Assembly: GCA_007026445.1 (NCBI GenBank)
Contig: VDMD01000169.1
Span: 1-42,931, forward strand
DNA from: Schizophyllum amplum
Taxonomy: Eukaryota > Basidiomycota > Agaricomycetes > Agaricales > Schizophyllaceae
Direction: 5' to 3'
Length of the DNA stretch: 42,931 nucleotides
Shown: positions 29,869-41,812 of the stretch, in pieces
Layout: each line of letters starts with the position of its first letter
Position numbering within the stretch: the stretch's first letter is position 1
The notes under the pieces: generated by a model
The model's input: only the letters and a program-made list of their open reading frames with translations
Told to the model about the DNA's origin: nothing
Databases searched by the model: none
Position numbers and translations under genes: made by a program

Positions 29869-30211
29869 ATGTCGTCTGTATACCGGAAGGATGCGAAGGG
29901 CATCTATAAGATATCTGCAGGAAGTGCGGTTGGCGTCCTTTGAACACAAGTCCGCTCATTAATTTTTTTTCTCAGCTAGACCTCCGCGCAAATTTCAAGG
30001 TTTGGGCACGTCGGCCCGACCAATAAACGTCAAATCTGCTGGAGAGGAACTCACAGAGGACGTACGGCTGCAGCGGGAAATTGACAATCGGGAGCTGCAA
30101 ATCGACATGCAGAAGAGGGAGCTCGCTAAATTGCGCCGACTGAACGCCAAATTGAGTCGCGATGTGCGGGATTTTAAGAAGGGGAAGTCAGTCCATCGTC
30201 GCATTGCTTGA
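29869..30211 (+). CDS. Small coiled-coil protein, 96 aa
   Basis: Exon 1 29869-29923, intron 29924-29975 (52 nt, T-rich before CAG), exon 2 29976-30211; 291 nt in frame. It starts MSSVYRKDAKGIYKI. Residues about 45-90 are a highly charged coiled coil with regular Leu/Ile (LTEDVRLQREIDNRELQ, MQKRELAKLRRLNAKL). No cysteine module follows. It may be a coiled-coil-only relative of the RING-like family or a partner that oligomerises with them; that is inference. An independent identity was not recognised. Confidence 0.6.
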
Positions 30212-31859
30212 GAGAAGTGGGATGGAGCAGTAAGTGCATATTATGACAACGTTCACATTGACTGACCGTTGGTTGTGGTAGGAGCTGCTGATGTACGCGG
30301 CGCACCTGCAGCCGGCGAGCGTTGTCTTTTATGTCAAGGAGTTTTTTTTTTCATTTTTACACCTTGCATCTATATGTGTAGTTTCTGTACATGGACACAG
30401 GTGTTGACATGCAGTCTACGAGCGCGAGATCTAGAAAGTTCCCAGTCCTTTGAAGCGCGGCCGTCCGTGCGTGAGTGTCGTGGCCACATGTTTCGCCTTC
30501 GGATACGGGTGAATGTTCGCGTCCCTCTTCACCCGAGCGGAATGTTGAGCGGAGTGGTGGCGTTAGTTTGTGGACGAATCTTTGCTCGTGATGTTCAAAT
30601 CACAAATCTGTAATTCAGTCTTTTTCCAATCACTGCGAATCAACCCTTTTTAAGCATTTGATGTGATTGTGATCCATCGGAGTATAATTAAAGTCGGTGC
30701 CTTGTTTTTGTTTACTTTCGCTGTCGGTTCATGAATGGCGCTCGCGGGGAACCGACTACGAGTTCGCTGTCCCGACGCTTTTTATGTACGTTCATTCGGA
30801 GTGGTACTCCGTGCTCCATGTGTGTGTGCTGTACTTATCTCTTGCAGTAAATTCGAGATGAGTGCTACTCGGTCAGGTTGCACTTGCAAGTAAGGAAATG
30901 ACGCTTCGAACCATGCCGGAGTTGACGATTGTCTTCCCGACGTCGGGGCTGCGGTATTCCTACATGACAGTTTATGGACGCTGACGGTGGACGGATCACG
31001 AATTGCTGTCCTGACGGAGGTGCCGATGGCCAACTTCTTCCGAAAACGGGGCTCCTTTGCAGGTGAGCGATAATTCATTACCGCCCTCGCGTGCGTTCAT
31101 TTCGGGCAGGTTTGTCCGTTCTGGGGCCTTTTCTTCCCACTGGACGAAGGCGGAAGGATTTTATCTCTTCAAGGAACTCCTCCCGATGACCACTGCGGGT
31201 ACCTGCAGTGTACCTGTGTGCGGATTACGAGTGGACGTTATCGCACAGAATTTGCGCAGTACGCTGTCTACTGCTAGGCTGGTGGACCAGCCCTTTCTGT
31301 GTTGCTGGCCAAGACATGACAAATGGCTCGCGAGCTGTGATATCAAGCTGGCCACGCGAGTTTATTTATTGCAGGTGTGGAGGGTTCCCCCCCTGCGCGT
31401 ATTACAGCAGATGCCATTTCCTGATATGGTGTTGGCTGGTGTTGGTGGAGCACGCGTCATTTTGAGTTTGCTCCCGTATCAAAAACGTGCCTTGCCTCGT
31501 GCTGTACTACTTCATCGGGACAAATGCCTTGCTGTTTCATTGCCAAACTCGGAAGCGCTTCTCTTGTTTGTTGCCGTTGCGCGTTTGTCAACAAGTTTGT
31601 GCTGTTGATTGGGTTCAGAATAGCATTGGGTGCTGTCAACGAAATGTACCCTGGATTTGTGCCGAGTGGGAATGGAGTCCATCCGTTTGTCTCGGACATC
31701 CGCTGATGTTTGCTCCTGTGTACATGTGCGGTGGATGATGAATGTCTTTGCCCTTAATTCATACCATCCTTCCGATTCCACGAGCCAAGATATCGCTGCT
31801 CTACGTGAGTGAGTCACTTGGATTGCCTACATTGCGCTTTACATGCGCTTCAGGGTCTC
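30212..31859. other. Long stretch with only weak frames
   Basis: Plus frames at 30269-30613 and 31057-31608 are open but carry no recognisable domain, and competing frames overlap them. A GTGAGC...GGCAG pair at 31063-31110 could be an intron, with VDGSRIAVLTEVPMANFF before it, so a decayed gene around 30900-31610 is possible. The next supported gene begins at 31860. Confidence 0.3.
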
Positions 31860-33044
31860 ATGGATCGCTCAAGGTTACCCCTAGAGCTCCAGCATACGAT
31901 AGCCGGCTTTAGCGATCGCCGCACTCTAGCTGCCTTGCTCAGAACATCGCGTTCATTGCGTTACGTGGTCGAGCCACTGTTCTTCATGGAAATCGCCATC
32001 CGCAGTCCAGCTCATGTAGCTGCGCTCGCACAGCGACCATCCCTTGCAGCCCGAGTGGTCGTCCTGACTGTTGTGCTTGACCACGCCCCTATTGGTTTGC
32101 CACCAATGCCTTCCGTTCGTGATGTTAGGTGGAGTTCAGTGCTTGAAGAACCTGTTCGTCGCATGTCGGCCACGGAAGCGGGTGCTTTCTTCCTTCACTT
32201 CCCTGCTCTGCAGCGACTTCACATCAGCCTCGACTTCGCCTCCGTCGCCGAAATGGATCGCGCTCTCTACGCAGTAGCTCCTCGCCTGCGTACCTTCACT
32301 GTATCTTTTCCATCCGGATCTCCAATGGGTCGTATCCACGGCGCGGTGTCCTTATTCTGTTGCCTGCGCGAACTGCGTTTCGAGGAGGGCCACTACTTCG
32401 ATATCGGTGCCTTCATGACGGATTGTGTGCGGACTCAGGCGCAGTACGTGGATGTCATTCATATGCCACGTTTCTGCACTTGGTCGTCCTTGCACGCGAC
32501 TCTGTGTACTGTTGCCCCTCGACTTCGAGTCTTGGAATTGGTGTCGTTCGTTGATATTGAACGACTCGGTAAGCAAGCGTCCATCTGATTCGCGAGTATC
32601 TGTCGGTCTTAACTTCACGCAGATCTTCGACCTGGGCCGAGTCTCCCTTGCTTATCGACGGTCATGTTCGAGGTCCACAAGCCAAACGATTGCCATCACA
32701 CCGAGTGGCGCTTCATGCGGTCTATTATGAAGTACTTGGATGCTAGGTGTCCTGCGCCAGCTCTGACGACTGTCAGAGTAACTGTGTTCGCTCGGAAGGT
32801 CTTGCCTAGCATGTTGACAGGCGACTATAGTACTGTTTCATTGGGCCAGGATAGTGGTCCGATGGACTTTAGTTTGGCCGAATGGTTGCACGACGTCGTC
32901 GGCGACGTGCGACGGTTGGAGATCGTTGTGTATTGCTCATCTTCCTCTGAGGATAGTCCAGTGTACGATTTACGCGCCGCTGTACGTTCTCAGCTGCACA
33001 TCCTCGGCGACGACCGTCTGTCAGTAAATATTATTGCTACGTAG
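31860..33044 (+). CDS. F-box protein with LRR-like C-terminal part, 376 aa
   Basis: Exons 31860-32568 and 32623-33044 (54-nt intron, GTAAGC...CACGCAG); 1131 nt in frame. F-box at residues about 5-42: LPLELQHTIAGFSDRRTLAA then LLRTSRSLRYVVEPLFF. The rest has irregular leucine-rich segments (FPALQRLHISLDF, APRLRTFTVSF, APRLRVLELVSF) and the motif C-x-W-S-S shared with the genes at 33341 and 37847. By family it would bind Skp1 through the F-box and present a substrate through the LRR-like part to an SCF ubiquitin ligase. The acceptor just before the start (CGCTTCAG) suggests an upstream untranslated exon. Confidence 0.75.
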
Positions 33045-33340
33045 ACAGCTCTGACTCGTTATCCTTATTATATTAACTGTCGAATATGAGTACCTGTGGC
33101 CCTCTTTTTCCTTTGCGTTGGAGTTTGCTTTGAAGGAGCGGTAGGTATTGGGTCTCGCGGTGGTCTTGACAGCTCCTACGATTGCCACGTGTCTGCTGTC
33201 TGTTTGATTTTATTTGTTCCCCCCCTATACATATTCGTGATCGGATTCTTCTCGTACTTCCTTGTCGTCCACACATTTCGCGTTCGACTCAGGACAGAAG
33301 TCTACGTGTTTGGCAACGGCGAAGCACCGACTTCCTCAAA
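33045..33340. other. Spacer between two F-box genes
   Basis: It holds the 3' end of the first gene and the promoter of the second. A minus frame at 33073-33276 is not supported. Confidence 0.4.
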
Positions 33341-34463
33341 ATGTCACTGCATTCTTGTTATTTCGAGTACGCGCTGACGCTTTTACCCCCTGTTCGTTCC
33401 CTCCTACTGATAAAGATGTTGTAGCAGACTCTCCGTTGAGTTGCTGGAAATTATTCTCGCGCATAGCAGTTGCGCATCAGCCAAGGCTTTGATGGTGACA
33501 TGCAAGTATCTTCGCGACGTGTGTCTCCGTCGATTGTACGACCACGTATGGTTGCGGTACGACACCATCGATCATATTCTCGACAGACCCCATCTCGCCG
33601 ACCTAGTTCGCAGCCTCGATGTCGTCCTCGACGTCGTTCCGCTGCGGCTACCTCGATTTCGCAGTGCACGGTCTTTAACGTGGCGACCTACAGGGCGTGC
33701 AAGCGTGGTGGCTATGAGTGGCTCAGAAGTCGGCAGGCTGTTGGAAGGTTGTCCTGCACTTCAGTCGGTGACGATGAACATCGATTTCGGTACTTGGGGA
33801 GACGTGGACAACGCATTGGCCTGTATGCCGCGCAAACTGCGTTCGTTCACATTTGGGTTTTCACAAAACACGCCTCGCGGGCCAATGTACCTCCCGTCGC
33901 TGTACGACTTGCGCGCGCGGCAATTATTATTTTCCGCCGGACCTTCATTCGACGTCGGGAAATTGACTACGATCTACGCCGCTGGTACCAACAAGGGTAC
34001 CGTACTACTCCGCACTCCTCCAGGCTGCATTTGGAGTTCCTTTCGTGATGCAATTAGCGTGCTTCAGCAGCAGCTTGTTGTTGTCCACGTTGGTTTCATG
34101 ACATGCACTGCTTCAGGTATGTGGCCTGTTACGAATTTCCGTTGTTGTCGCTCATGCTATAAGCCAGATGCATTCAATGCCATTCGACTAAATAAATTGA
34201 CTACGGTTGTCATCGACGTCCGCGCTCGGGTGGGTAGGACTTGGTTTTTTGTAGGACATTTTTTGACTCGCTTTCGGACGCTGTGTAACTCTCCTGCCTT
34301 GCAATTTGTGTGTGTTCGCATACCTGTCACCCGCATTTATCCTGGTCTCTTCACATCGGCCTTCATACACGCGGGTCAGCATCTTCTACCTACTTTGTTT
34401 GGTGTTCCTATGGAGGAGTGCGATAATGGAGGTTGGGACGAATGGGATTTCCGTTCTAGTTGA
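33341..34463 (+). CDS. F-box protein with LRR-like C-terminal part, 336 aa
   Basis: Exons 33341-33366, 33428-34116 and 34168-34463 (introns 61 and 51 nt); 1011 nt in frame. The tiny first exon supplies MSLHSCYFE so that the F-box reads ELSVELLEIILAHSSCASAK then LMVTCKYLRDVCLRRLYD. Later segments match the neighbour at 31860: CPALQSVTMNIDFGTWGDV, RKLRSFTFGF, and C-x-W-S-S followed by LQQQLVVVHV. A tandem paralogue and predicted SCF substrate receptor. The third intron could be retained because it is a multiple of three without a stop. Confidence 0.75.
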
Positions 34464-35747
34464 CGGCAAGATCCAAGTAATTATCAAGTTTGTTTTGTTC
34501 GTTTGCGTTGCTAGACGACGACGATATGTACAAATTGCGTATTGGTGTGCAGTTGTGCTTAGAACAAGCGCCGTCGGACTACGTATCTGTCGAATACGTC
34601 CGTTCTTGATGTATTACAAGCTTACAAGTTTATTGATGTTATAGACCTTCTCTCTTTTCGGACTCCCTGTCTGACGACGTTTCATTTTTTCAATACGACA
34701 GCCTGAGATAAGGTCTGTGCGTCTTGGGTTGTCCATGAAAGCGCAGCGCTTACAAAGTGTGCATTTCCAGTCCTATACGCTATGACGCTAGCCCTATGTC
34801 TCGCGGTATTCAAGCGGGTCCAAGCAGCAAAAAAAAACATCATTGCGCGGACCGACAGCTACATGCTTGGTTTGACCACAGGATTTTCATTGATGACTGC
34901 TTACACTCGCCTGACGTATTGTATCCCTCACGAACGAAAATTCTGCTTGGGGATGTACACGTATGCGCCAAAGGGCTGAAATCGCAATGCTCAACTTCCA
35001 TTACCGTGGCTTTGGATAGACGTTATTTTTCCTCCCGTTTTCGTGCTGCGTTATACCCGCTGCTCTGCGCTGTTCTTTACCTTGACTCGTTCTCGCTTGT
35101 CTGACCTTGCTGAGAGTAACTCCAGGGTGCTCTTGATATTGAACAATACATTTGGAGGGATTGGACGAAGCTACATATGGCTTCAATTCAACGACACCTC
35201 TGCGCATACCCCCGGGAGTTTTCTGCAGTGTGGATGTATGGAATGAACGTGATGATAATGCTCACTCAAAAGGACAGGGATAGCCTTCGCGCTATGTTTA
35301 AGGAGCCCCCTTTTCTTTCAGGTCGAACCAGCGCTTCTTTTTAGTTCGTGCCATAGAGCTGATTCAGACCGATGCATGAAAAGACAAGTTCATGCAATAA
35401 ATTGTTTGCCAGATGCAATGTAGTACTCCGGATTGTTAACCACATATTTTGCGAAGTGTCTCCGTTTGGCGAGCCGTATGGCAGATTAGATATAGCGGTA
35501 GCTCATGTATTATGCATGTAATGTGGTTTCCGAATTACGCGTATGGTTATTTTTCCTAATACGCGTGTTGATGATGTTGGGTCAGGAAGGCCATTCATTT
35601 CATACATTTCCTTCGTGTTTATCACGTCGTCTTATGGTTCTTGAGCGGACAGTGAAATATGTTCTAGTCCGGTCTTTATCAACTCGCTTGCCAGCGTCTG
35701 TAAATGTTTACTTACTGTTGTAGTATGCCGGCTGTGTCAGCATCCTC
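34464..35747. other. Long spacer holding a decayed duplicate segment
   Basis: 34757-34826 matches 37519-37587 (GTGCATTTCCAG(T/A)CCTATACGCT and following), and 34997-35044 matches about 37607-37657. In the second place this DNA lies directly upstream of an F-box gene (37847), so here it is probably the leftover upstream flank of a lost F-box copy. No intact gene seen. Confidence 0.45.
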
Positions 35748-36981
35748 TCAGATAAGGAAGAGCATGTCGCTTGAGCGACCAGGGCTGCATACTCTCGGCT
35801 CCATCTGGTTTCGTGTAAGTTTATCTTTTGTAACTCGAAAGAGAGAGTCCCACTCTTGTGGCTTGATACCGCTATCTTGAACCATTCGTCGAAATAAGTC
35901 GCGGGCATATCTATTCGCAAAGGTGTAGCCAAAGAAATCAGGCCAATGAGACATCAGGGGATGTACAGGCATGTAGCGTCGTTTCAGGCGTGCTTCGCTG
36001 ACTTGCTGTTCGTACAGGTGTCCGATTCTAAGGGTGGTGGGTTGATTTTTGTATGACAATCGCCAGGAGTGCCACCGCGTAGTCTCCACTGGATCTGCGC
36101 GTAGTCTAAAAGGACGGTTTGAGTACAACAACCTGATCGTCTCGGCTCAGCTTACCTGTCGACGCTGTGAATTGAAATCGACCATGTCATGCGGTCGCCT
36201 ATGAAGCGATACCGACGTCCGAACTCCATCCTTGACTGATTAGCCTCTTGCGTCGTAATTGAACGAATGGCTTGAAATCCTCGATTAACGTATTTTGCGC
36301 TCAGCCGCTAAAACTTTTGGGGTCCGTCTCGGTCTTGAAGAAGAGCGCGCGCCGCCTTTGAAATGTTTCCATGGGATACAACGCATGAGCGTACGAATGT
36401 GTGATGATATTCATGACAATTGCTAGGGGCGTTGTTAGCCTATGGACAAACGTTTTTCGGGAGCACTCACAAGAATGGAAACTTAAAATGACATCCACAG
36501 GATTTGTGGCGGCCGTCATAAGTTGAATGATTGTAGTGCTATCAGCCGTCAAGACAAAATCATATGCGCCAGTGAGTGCGGTATCCGTGTATCCCTCGGA
36601 TGCAGTTCTGTCCATTTTGGGTGTGTACTCGAGGATGTCCTTCTCGAAATGTGGCTGCTGTAAAGTCCGCGGCCGGTACACGTATCCCAAGGAAGCGAGG
36701 AAATCGGCGACAAATATGGCGTTGAAATGATCCACGTAGAGGTCGAGATCACTCGCAGTGAAGTGCGAGCGTTCTAGGAATTGTAGAGCAAATGACCCAG
36801 ATATAACTAGCCCGGTCGCGTTTTGCAGGTTGCGGAAAGCCGTGATGTGCGACGACGGTACAAACTTTGTCAGACCAAGTTCGAGGTTGTATGCGCGTCG
36901 CCTGTAGCTGAGCACTCGCTCTCGACTGTCCTTGCACACAAGCTCAAAGTCGAACAGTTCAAGTGTTGACAAGCAAGACAT
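35748..36981 (-). pseudogene. F-box-like/nucleotidyltransferase-fold protein, paralogue, one frame break
   Basis: Exons 36981-36471, 36422-36156 and 36105-35748 (introns 48 and 50 nt). The sum is one base short of a multiple of three; the break lies near 36290-36325, where KTETDPKSFSG runs into a stop while SAKYVNRGF continues in another frame. The start is placed at MSCLSTLELF, aligning with SYMSDVELAR of the 27321 gene. G62-S63 and D78-L-D80-L give the nucleotidyltransferase-fold signature, followed by SLGYVYRPR, IVMNIIT, EFGRRYRFIGDRM and WHSWRLSYK. TATAAAAG lies about 57 bp upstream on this strand. Full length is about 378 aa. Function unknown; a catalytic role is only suggested by the signature. 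Confidence 0.65.
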
Positions 36982-37037
36982 CAAAGCGTCGTCGCATGTG
37001 GACGGTCTGAGGGCCTCGTCAGTTCGCTTGCAAACTC

Positions 37038-37045
37038 GACTTTTA
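37038..37045 (-). promoter_or_regulatory. TATA box of the minus-strand F-box/NTase-like gene
   Basis: TATAAAAG on the minus strand (CTTTTATA on plus), about 57 nt before the chosen start at 36981. The spacing is like that of the paralogue at 27321, whose TATAAAT is also about 57 nt before the ATG. Confidence 0.6.
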
Positions 37046-37099
37046 TACAGCGGCAGCACAGTCACGTTCACACTGCGTGAAGATGTCTGCGCTCCTCAT

Positions 37100-37846
37100 C
37101 GAACAGCAGCGATTATACAAAGGCTAGTTGGTACTCACAGCGTTGTCCAGTCTTTAGGACTCATCGCGACTGCCCTCACTGCGCTCGATCAACGTTAAAC
37201 GTGGGCGTGTTTCTTATACGGCCTGTGGAGTCACTGCGTTGTATTTGATGTCAAGTGAACGGATTCATGTTGTGCTATACCGGCGGGCGTGCCTGCAGTC
37301 GCGTGCTTGACGCGCGCACCAACGCATTCGCAATCTGGGGCTCTTTTTTCGTCTCCACATGTGATACTTCGACCAGCGGATCTTGCAATGTCTTGACTGG
37401 ACAGTATCCGCGTCGCATTCGTTTAGTCTTGTTGTAGTAATGAATATTGGTAATGAATTTTGGAATAAAGTAGCGCTTGCAGTCTGTCAGCATCGGTTCT
37501 CATACGATTAGAAGGAAATGTGCATTTCCAGACCTATACGCTGTGTCGCTAACCGTATGTATCGCGGCATTCAAGCGGAGCCAAGCAGGGTCGACATCGA
37601 CATGATCAACCTTCATCAACGTGGTTGATGACAGGCGTTTTTTTCTTCCCGTTTGTAACATTGGAATTACCGTTTGCCTCCATTCCGAGGGCCAAAAAAA
37701 CATTTTGTAAGGGGTGCGCATCTAGGGTGGCGCGCGGTTTGGCGGGTAGGCATTACGTCGCTATTCGATCTAGTAATACGCAGTATCTTTGAACAACAAC
37801 GGCACGGCTCTCTTCTCACTTGTCTCTGCGCATACACTTGACTGAA
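37100..37846. other. Intergenic with repeated upstream flank
   Basis: 37519-37587 and 37607-37657 repeat parts of 34757-35044. No gene was recognised. It probably contains the promoter of the F-box gene at 37847. Confidence 0.4.
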
Positions 37847-39089
37847 ATGGACGTGCGGTCTGAATGTACGTCGGTCCTGCTCTGTTCTGTGTGACTCGCT
37901 GATGCTGTATAAGATCCTTTGGATGTGCAGTACGCCGTCGCCGAGATGTGCAACCGGAGGACGTTGCTGGTGTTGATGCAGTGCAGCAGCACTTTGGCGC
38001 GGCTCGTCCTCCCTCTCTTGCACAAGGAGCTACCAATTCGCGGCCGTCGTGCCTTGCGCAATCTAACGACACGCACGGATGTGCATCACCTTGTCCGTAC
38101 TTTGCGGTTGACCATCGATCGGTCTACCTCGGAAGACGCCCGTACTTCCTTTGGTTGATACGCTCGAATTGCGTCTATCTAGTGGCTCTTCCAACCAATA
38201 CGCCCTCGTCGCTTTCCTTGACCAGCTGCCTTCCCTGGTTCACTTGGACATTTCTGGGCCGTTGCACAGTGAACTCAGCATTGACGAATCGCTGCACAAT
38301 GTCTCTACTCGCCTGCGTACGCTTCGTGTCTACATCACCAGTCGCCCCGCACCGTCCATTCTCCCTCGCCTGCCGTTTCGGTCCGAATTCAACGAGCTCC
38401 GGGAGATCCGGGTGGAATACCAACAGGAGATGGATGTCGTTCATTTCCTGAACTCCTTCGTGTTTCCTACGGCTCCCCTTCTGCATACAGTCGGCTTCCC
38501 GACTCGGTGTAGCTGGTCCCAAGTGTGTCCTGTGTTGGAGGTGATGGATAAGCGCTTGATTCGCTTGGAACTGGGTTGCGTCTCAGACATATTCTTGTAT
38601 CGTACGTGGTCCTTCTCTGGTATTATCATGATCTGATGTCTTTTGAAAGCGATCGTCGATACCTATACATTGCCCAACCTTGGTACTGTGGCGTTCTCGA
38701 TACAAACCTTGGATGCGTTTGCGCGCGATATGTGGGATGATATGGCCGACCTCAAGTTTGCGCTTGGAGGAGCGCGCAAATTGTCTTCACTGCGGTCAAT
38801 ATGCGTGGATGTACACGCGCGTAACTCTCGTCATACCATGTTGTGTGGTGGCAGCTCAGGCGCGCTATTCGATAGCAGGATGGGACTTGCAACAAAATCG
38901 GAGTGGCAGATGTGGTCGAGGCGAGTTTTGGGAGATGATTTGCGATTGCAGTTGAACATTTGGACCTCCTTTCGCCATCGTGCAGCCGAAAAGGATGATT
39001 ACGATTTACTGGTAGTTACAGTGCGCGCATTGTTCTCTTTTTTACCTACATCGCGCTTCGATCTGAACGTACTGTACAGGGACGACTAG
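37847..39089 (+). pseudogene. F-box/LRR-like protein, one frame break
   Basis: Exons 37847-37865, 37914-38601 and 38650-39089 (both introns 48 nt). The total of 1147 nt is one over a multiple of three. In exon 2 the frame moves between SIDRSTSEDA-type sequence (TIDRSTSEDARTSFG, stop at about 38157) and VDTLELRLSSGSSNQY; removing one C in GCCCGT near 38140 would mend it, and no usable intron is present. The F-box reads YPLDVQYAVAEMCNRRTLLV then LMQCSSTLARLVLP. LRR-like parts include LPSLVHLDISG, TRLRTLRVYI and the C-x-W-S motif. It is the third member of the family at 31860 and 33341. Confidence 0.65.
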
Positions 39090-39607
39090 ATATTTACGTG
39101 CTGACCATGTCATGTTCCTGTAGAACGGAGTTGAACGTACGCGGAACGATGAAGTCGAAGAGATGCAACCTGGTACGATAATTTTGCCTTGGCTTATTAT
39201 GGGTATAGCGTTCTAGGTGAGAACCAGTCCCGTTGTCGATGGCGCCCCTCAGCGTGCATGCCTATGGCGCTGAAGCATTACGCTTCCAATGGTAATTCCC
39301 ACGTCTAACTAGTCGATCATTCAATGCGTGCGTAGATGTATATGAATGGGTGACTAATGTGATGCAGTTGATGTTGTTCAATATGCTCGTCAACTTAAAG
39401 TAACTTCACAATAATGAATAGGATTCTAGGGTTTGCACAACAAGCCTTCCAGGCACTCGTACGGTTGAATGATTGACAAGTGATCTGAACATTGCTTCCG
39501 TCGATTGCCAGCCATCGATCGGTCTGTGTTCACCCTTATAGTTCTTCTTACACTACCATCTCCCTCGCGGAACCACTGCACTTTCCTACTCACGTCGAAT
39601 ACTCAAG
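39090..39607. other. Intergenic, no gene recognised
   Basis: AT-richer spacer that should hold the promoter of the gene at 39608; no clear TATA box was fixed. Confidence 0.4.
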
Positions 39608-41249
39608 ATGGCCAACACCTCCCTCCCGCTCTCATTCACTGCGCTTTCTCCTGAGGTATGCGCGAAGATAGTGGGCCACCTGAGCGACGACGACGTCGCT
39701 TCCCTTGGACTGTCGTCCGTGTATATGTCGAACGTGACGAGAACACGACGAATGCGCCGCTTCGTTGTCAGCGCCCGCTCATACGACGCGCTGCTGCGAT
39801 GGCAACAGCTGCAAAACGGCAAACGTGGTGGATTGCCTTTGGGTACGTTTAACGTTCAAAGTTTAGTTGTGGTAGGACATCTGATGTGGGCTATGACTTT
39901 CCTCACGCAGAACCATTGTCTGGCATAGATCCTTCTTGGACAGTCTGGCTTTCCTTGGCGACCCTTCTGGCCTGTCATGCGTTTTTGACGGTCTCGTCTT
40001 TCATTCTTCGAGGTGACGCTGGCAGACAAAAGGTCCGTAAAGAAGGCGCTCGTCCGGTGCGCCGACGAGAGAAAAGAACGTTGCCTCTGGGCTTAGGTGT
40101 TGACAACGGTATGATTCTGATGCTCTGGCCGGCGCGTGAGCTTACAGCTTTGTAGATGTCTTGGCTGATCGATTGCGAGCTTTCGTGCGCGTACTTGTCT
40201 GGCCTTTCCGATGGGATGAAAAGTCTCAGATGGTCTTGCAATTTATGACAAGCGTAGCGCCATCCGCCATTCGAACGATATGCTTTCAAGCTGTAGACGA
40301 AGCGGCTTGGGAGGAGGCGGAGAGGCATTGGGATAGATTGAGCGTCGACATCCTGCTCAAAAGTGCAGTCAACATCCATTTCCGATCCCCCGAAGGTCGC
40401 ATGCCATTCTTTGTGCTGTCACGATTCATCCGCGAAGTAAACGAGAGCATTCGATCGAGGGCTACAGTCGTTGCTGTGCAGCGCTATGGAACGTCTGGCG
40501 ACGGGTGGGGTGGCTCAGAGGAGAGGGGCGAGCATGTATGGCCATCCGCAGGAGGTGGCACGTGGTACACCGGGGGGACGGCGGTATCACGGGCGACTAG
40601 AAGTCAGAACGCCATCGCAGTTGCTTCCATCGCTCTTCTGCTGGACATGTGGCCAGGCGTGGCGAGCGAATTGCGAGGCGTACACTTTTTTCTCTCGAGA
40701 CCCTGCACGTCGACATTGGCGGCAACTTAACGCATGATGACTGGCTCTATCTTCGCTTCCTGTTGGCTGCCAACGGCGACAGTCTGCGCTCGTTGACTTT
40801 CATTGGTACCAATGGCGATCGTATGGTTTTACATTAGCATCGATTTCTCATACTGATTATCACGCGCAGGCAGTGAGAGCTTCACCGTCTTTTCGGGAAC
40901 TATGACAGCTCTCCGGCGCATCACTGTGGATTGGCCTACTCTGGAACTCTTGTGCGGTGCGCAGGACGTCACTGAATCAAGCCAGGTTACTGTTCAGGTC
41001 CGAGGTTACGACCACTACACCGCTCAACCGTACCAATACCGGTTCGCTAAAACAGTATTGTCCGGCGGTCACTGGCGATCCATTACTTTCGAAGAAGATT
41101 TAATATGGGAGCGTCCTCGTAAGTCGGTTAGGGTTGACTGGCAACACACTGACCAGGTCATCACAGAAGCGCGTCGCGGCCGAGACTTCATCCGACAGCA
41201 GTTGATGGCAGGCCTTCAAATGACAGACATTACATTTATATCGGTGTAG
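39608..41249 (+). pseudogene. Divergent F-box protein, probable frame break
   Basis: Exons read as 39608-39842, 39911-40108, 40156-40820 and 40870-41249. The F-box is near the start: LSPEVCAKIVGHLSDDDVAS then LGLSSVYMSNVTRT. The third exon changes frame within a T6 run at about 40686-40691, between ASELRGVHFF and LETLHVDIGG, where the sequence otherwise runs on as an LRR-like strand; one more T would restore it. A small intron in the Gly/Trp-rich region 40490-40620 is an alternative. The final part has LRSLTFIGT, ALRRITVDWPTLELL and WRSITFEEDLIWERP. It is more distant from the other F-box genes. Confidence 0.55.
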
Positions 41250-41479
41250 CAGTACCTACGGATTCGACCAAGCTGGTCCTTTATTTTCTTGATATTGTAC
41301 TGCACGAGCAATGAACTTCGATGGAAAGCGTTGCTGACCTTGAAAGTCTGACCACATATGATTAACAACATATTTCAAAGACTACAGGTAAGATGACGGG
41401 AAACTCTGAGTCTGATACGGTGTAGTGCGGTGAGGCGAGAGTGAAAGAAATGAGTGACGTCCTGAGACTTACATCAGGT

Positions 41480-41812
41480 GACTACCGTGACTCTACAGAG
41501 CGCCCAACTTCGTCCGCTTTGTTGTCCAGTCTGAAAAGCTCCTCGATACTCTGGCGCTAGCTAGCTGGTTACAAGCCAATATTGTCGACCATCGAACTTC
41601 AGGTGGCAACGAGTGCAGCATTACGCACGTTTGGCTTGATTGGCGACCTGCCGTGCCGCGTCGACACGGCATTTGCCGAAAGACACAGCCATCGACTTAA
41701 TACGGTAATTGTCGTCCCGACGCTGCAACGTTCCGCAACCTGCCGAATGCGCACGCGGACCGGTTCACTATTGAGAACGATCGCCGGCGCACAAGTTGAC
41801 TACGCGCCTTAA
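41480..41812 (+). pseudogene. F-box gene fragment
   Basis: The plus strand around 41500-41575 reads RAPNFVRFVVQSEKLLDTLA, which parallels TRRMRRFVVSARSYDALLRW of the F-box gene at 39608. It is followed by ALRTFGLIGDLPCRVD in a shifted frame. No start, F-box core or long frame is present, so this looks like a partial, decayed copy lying between the previous gene and the methyltransferase. Confidence 0.4.
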
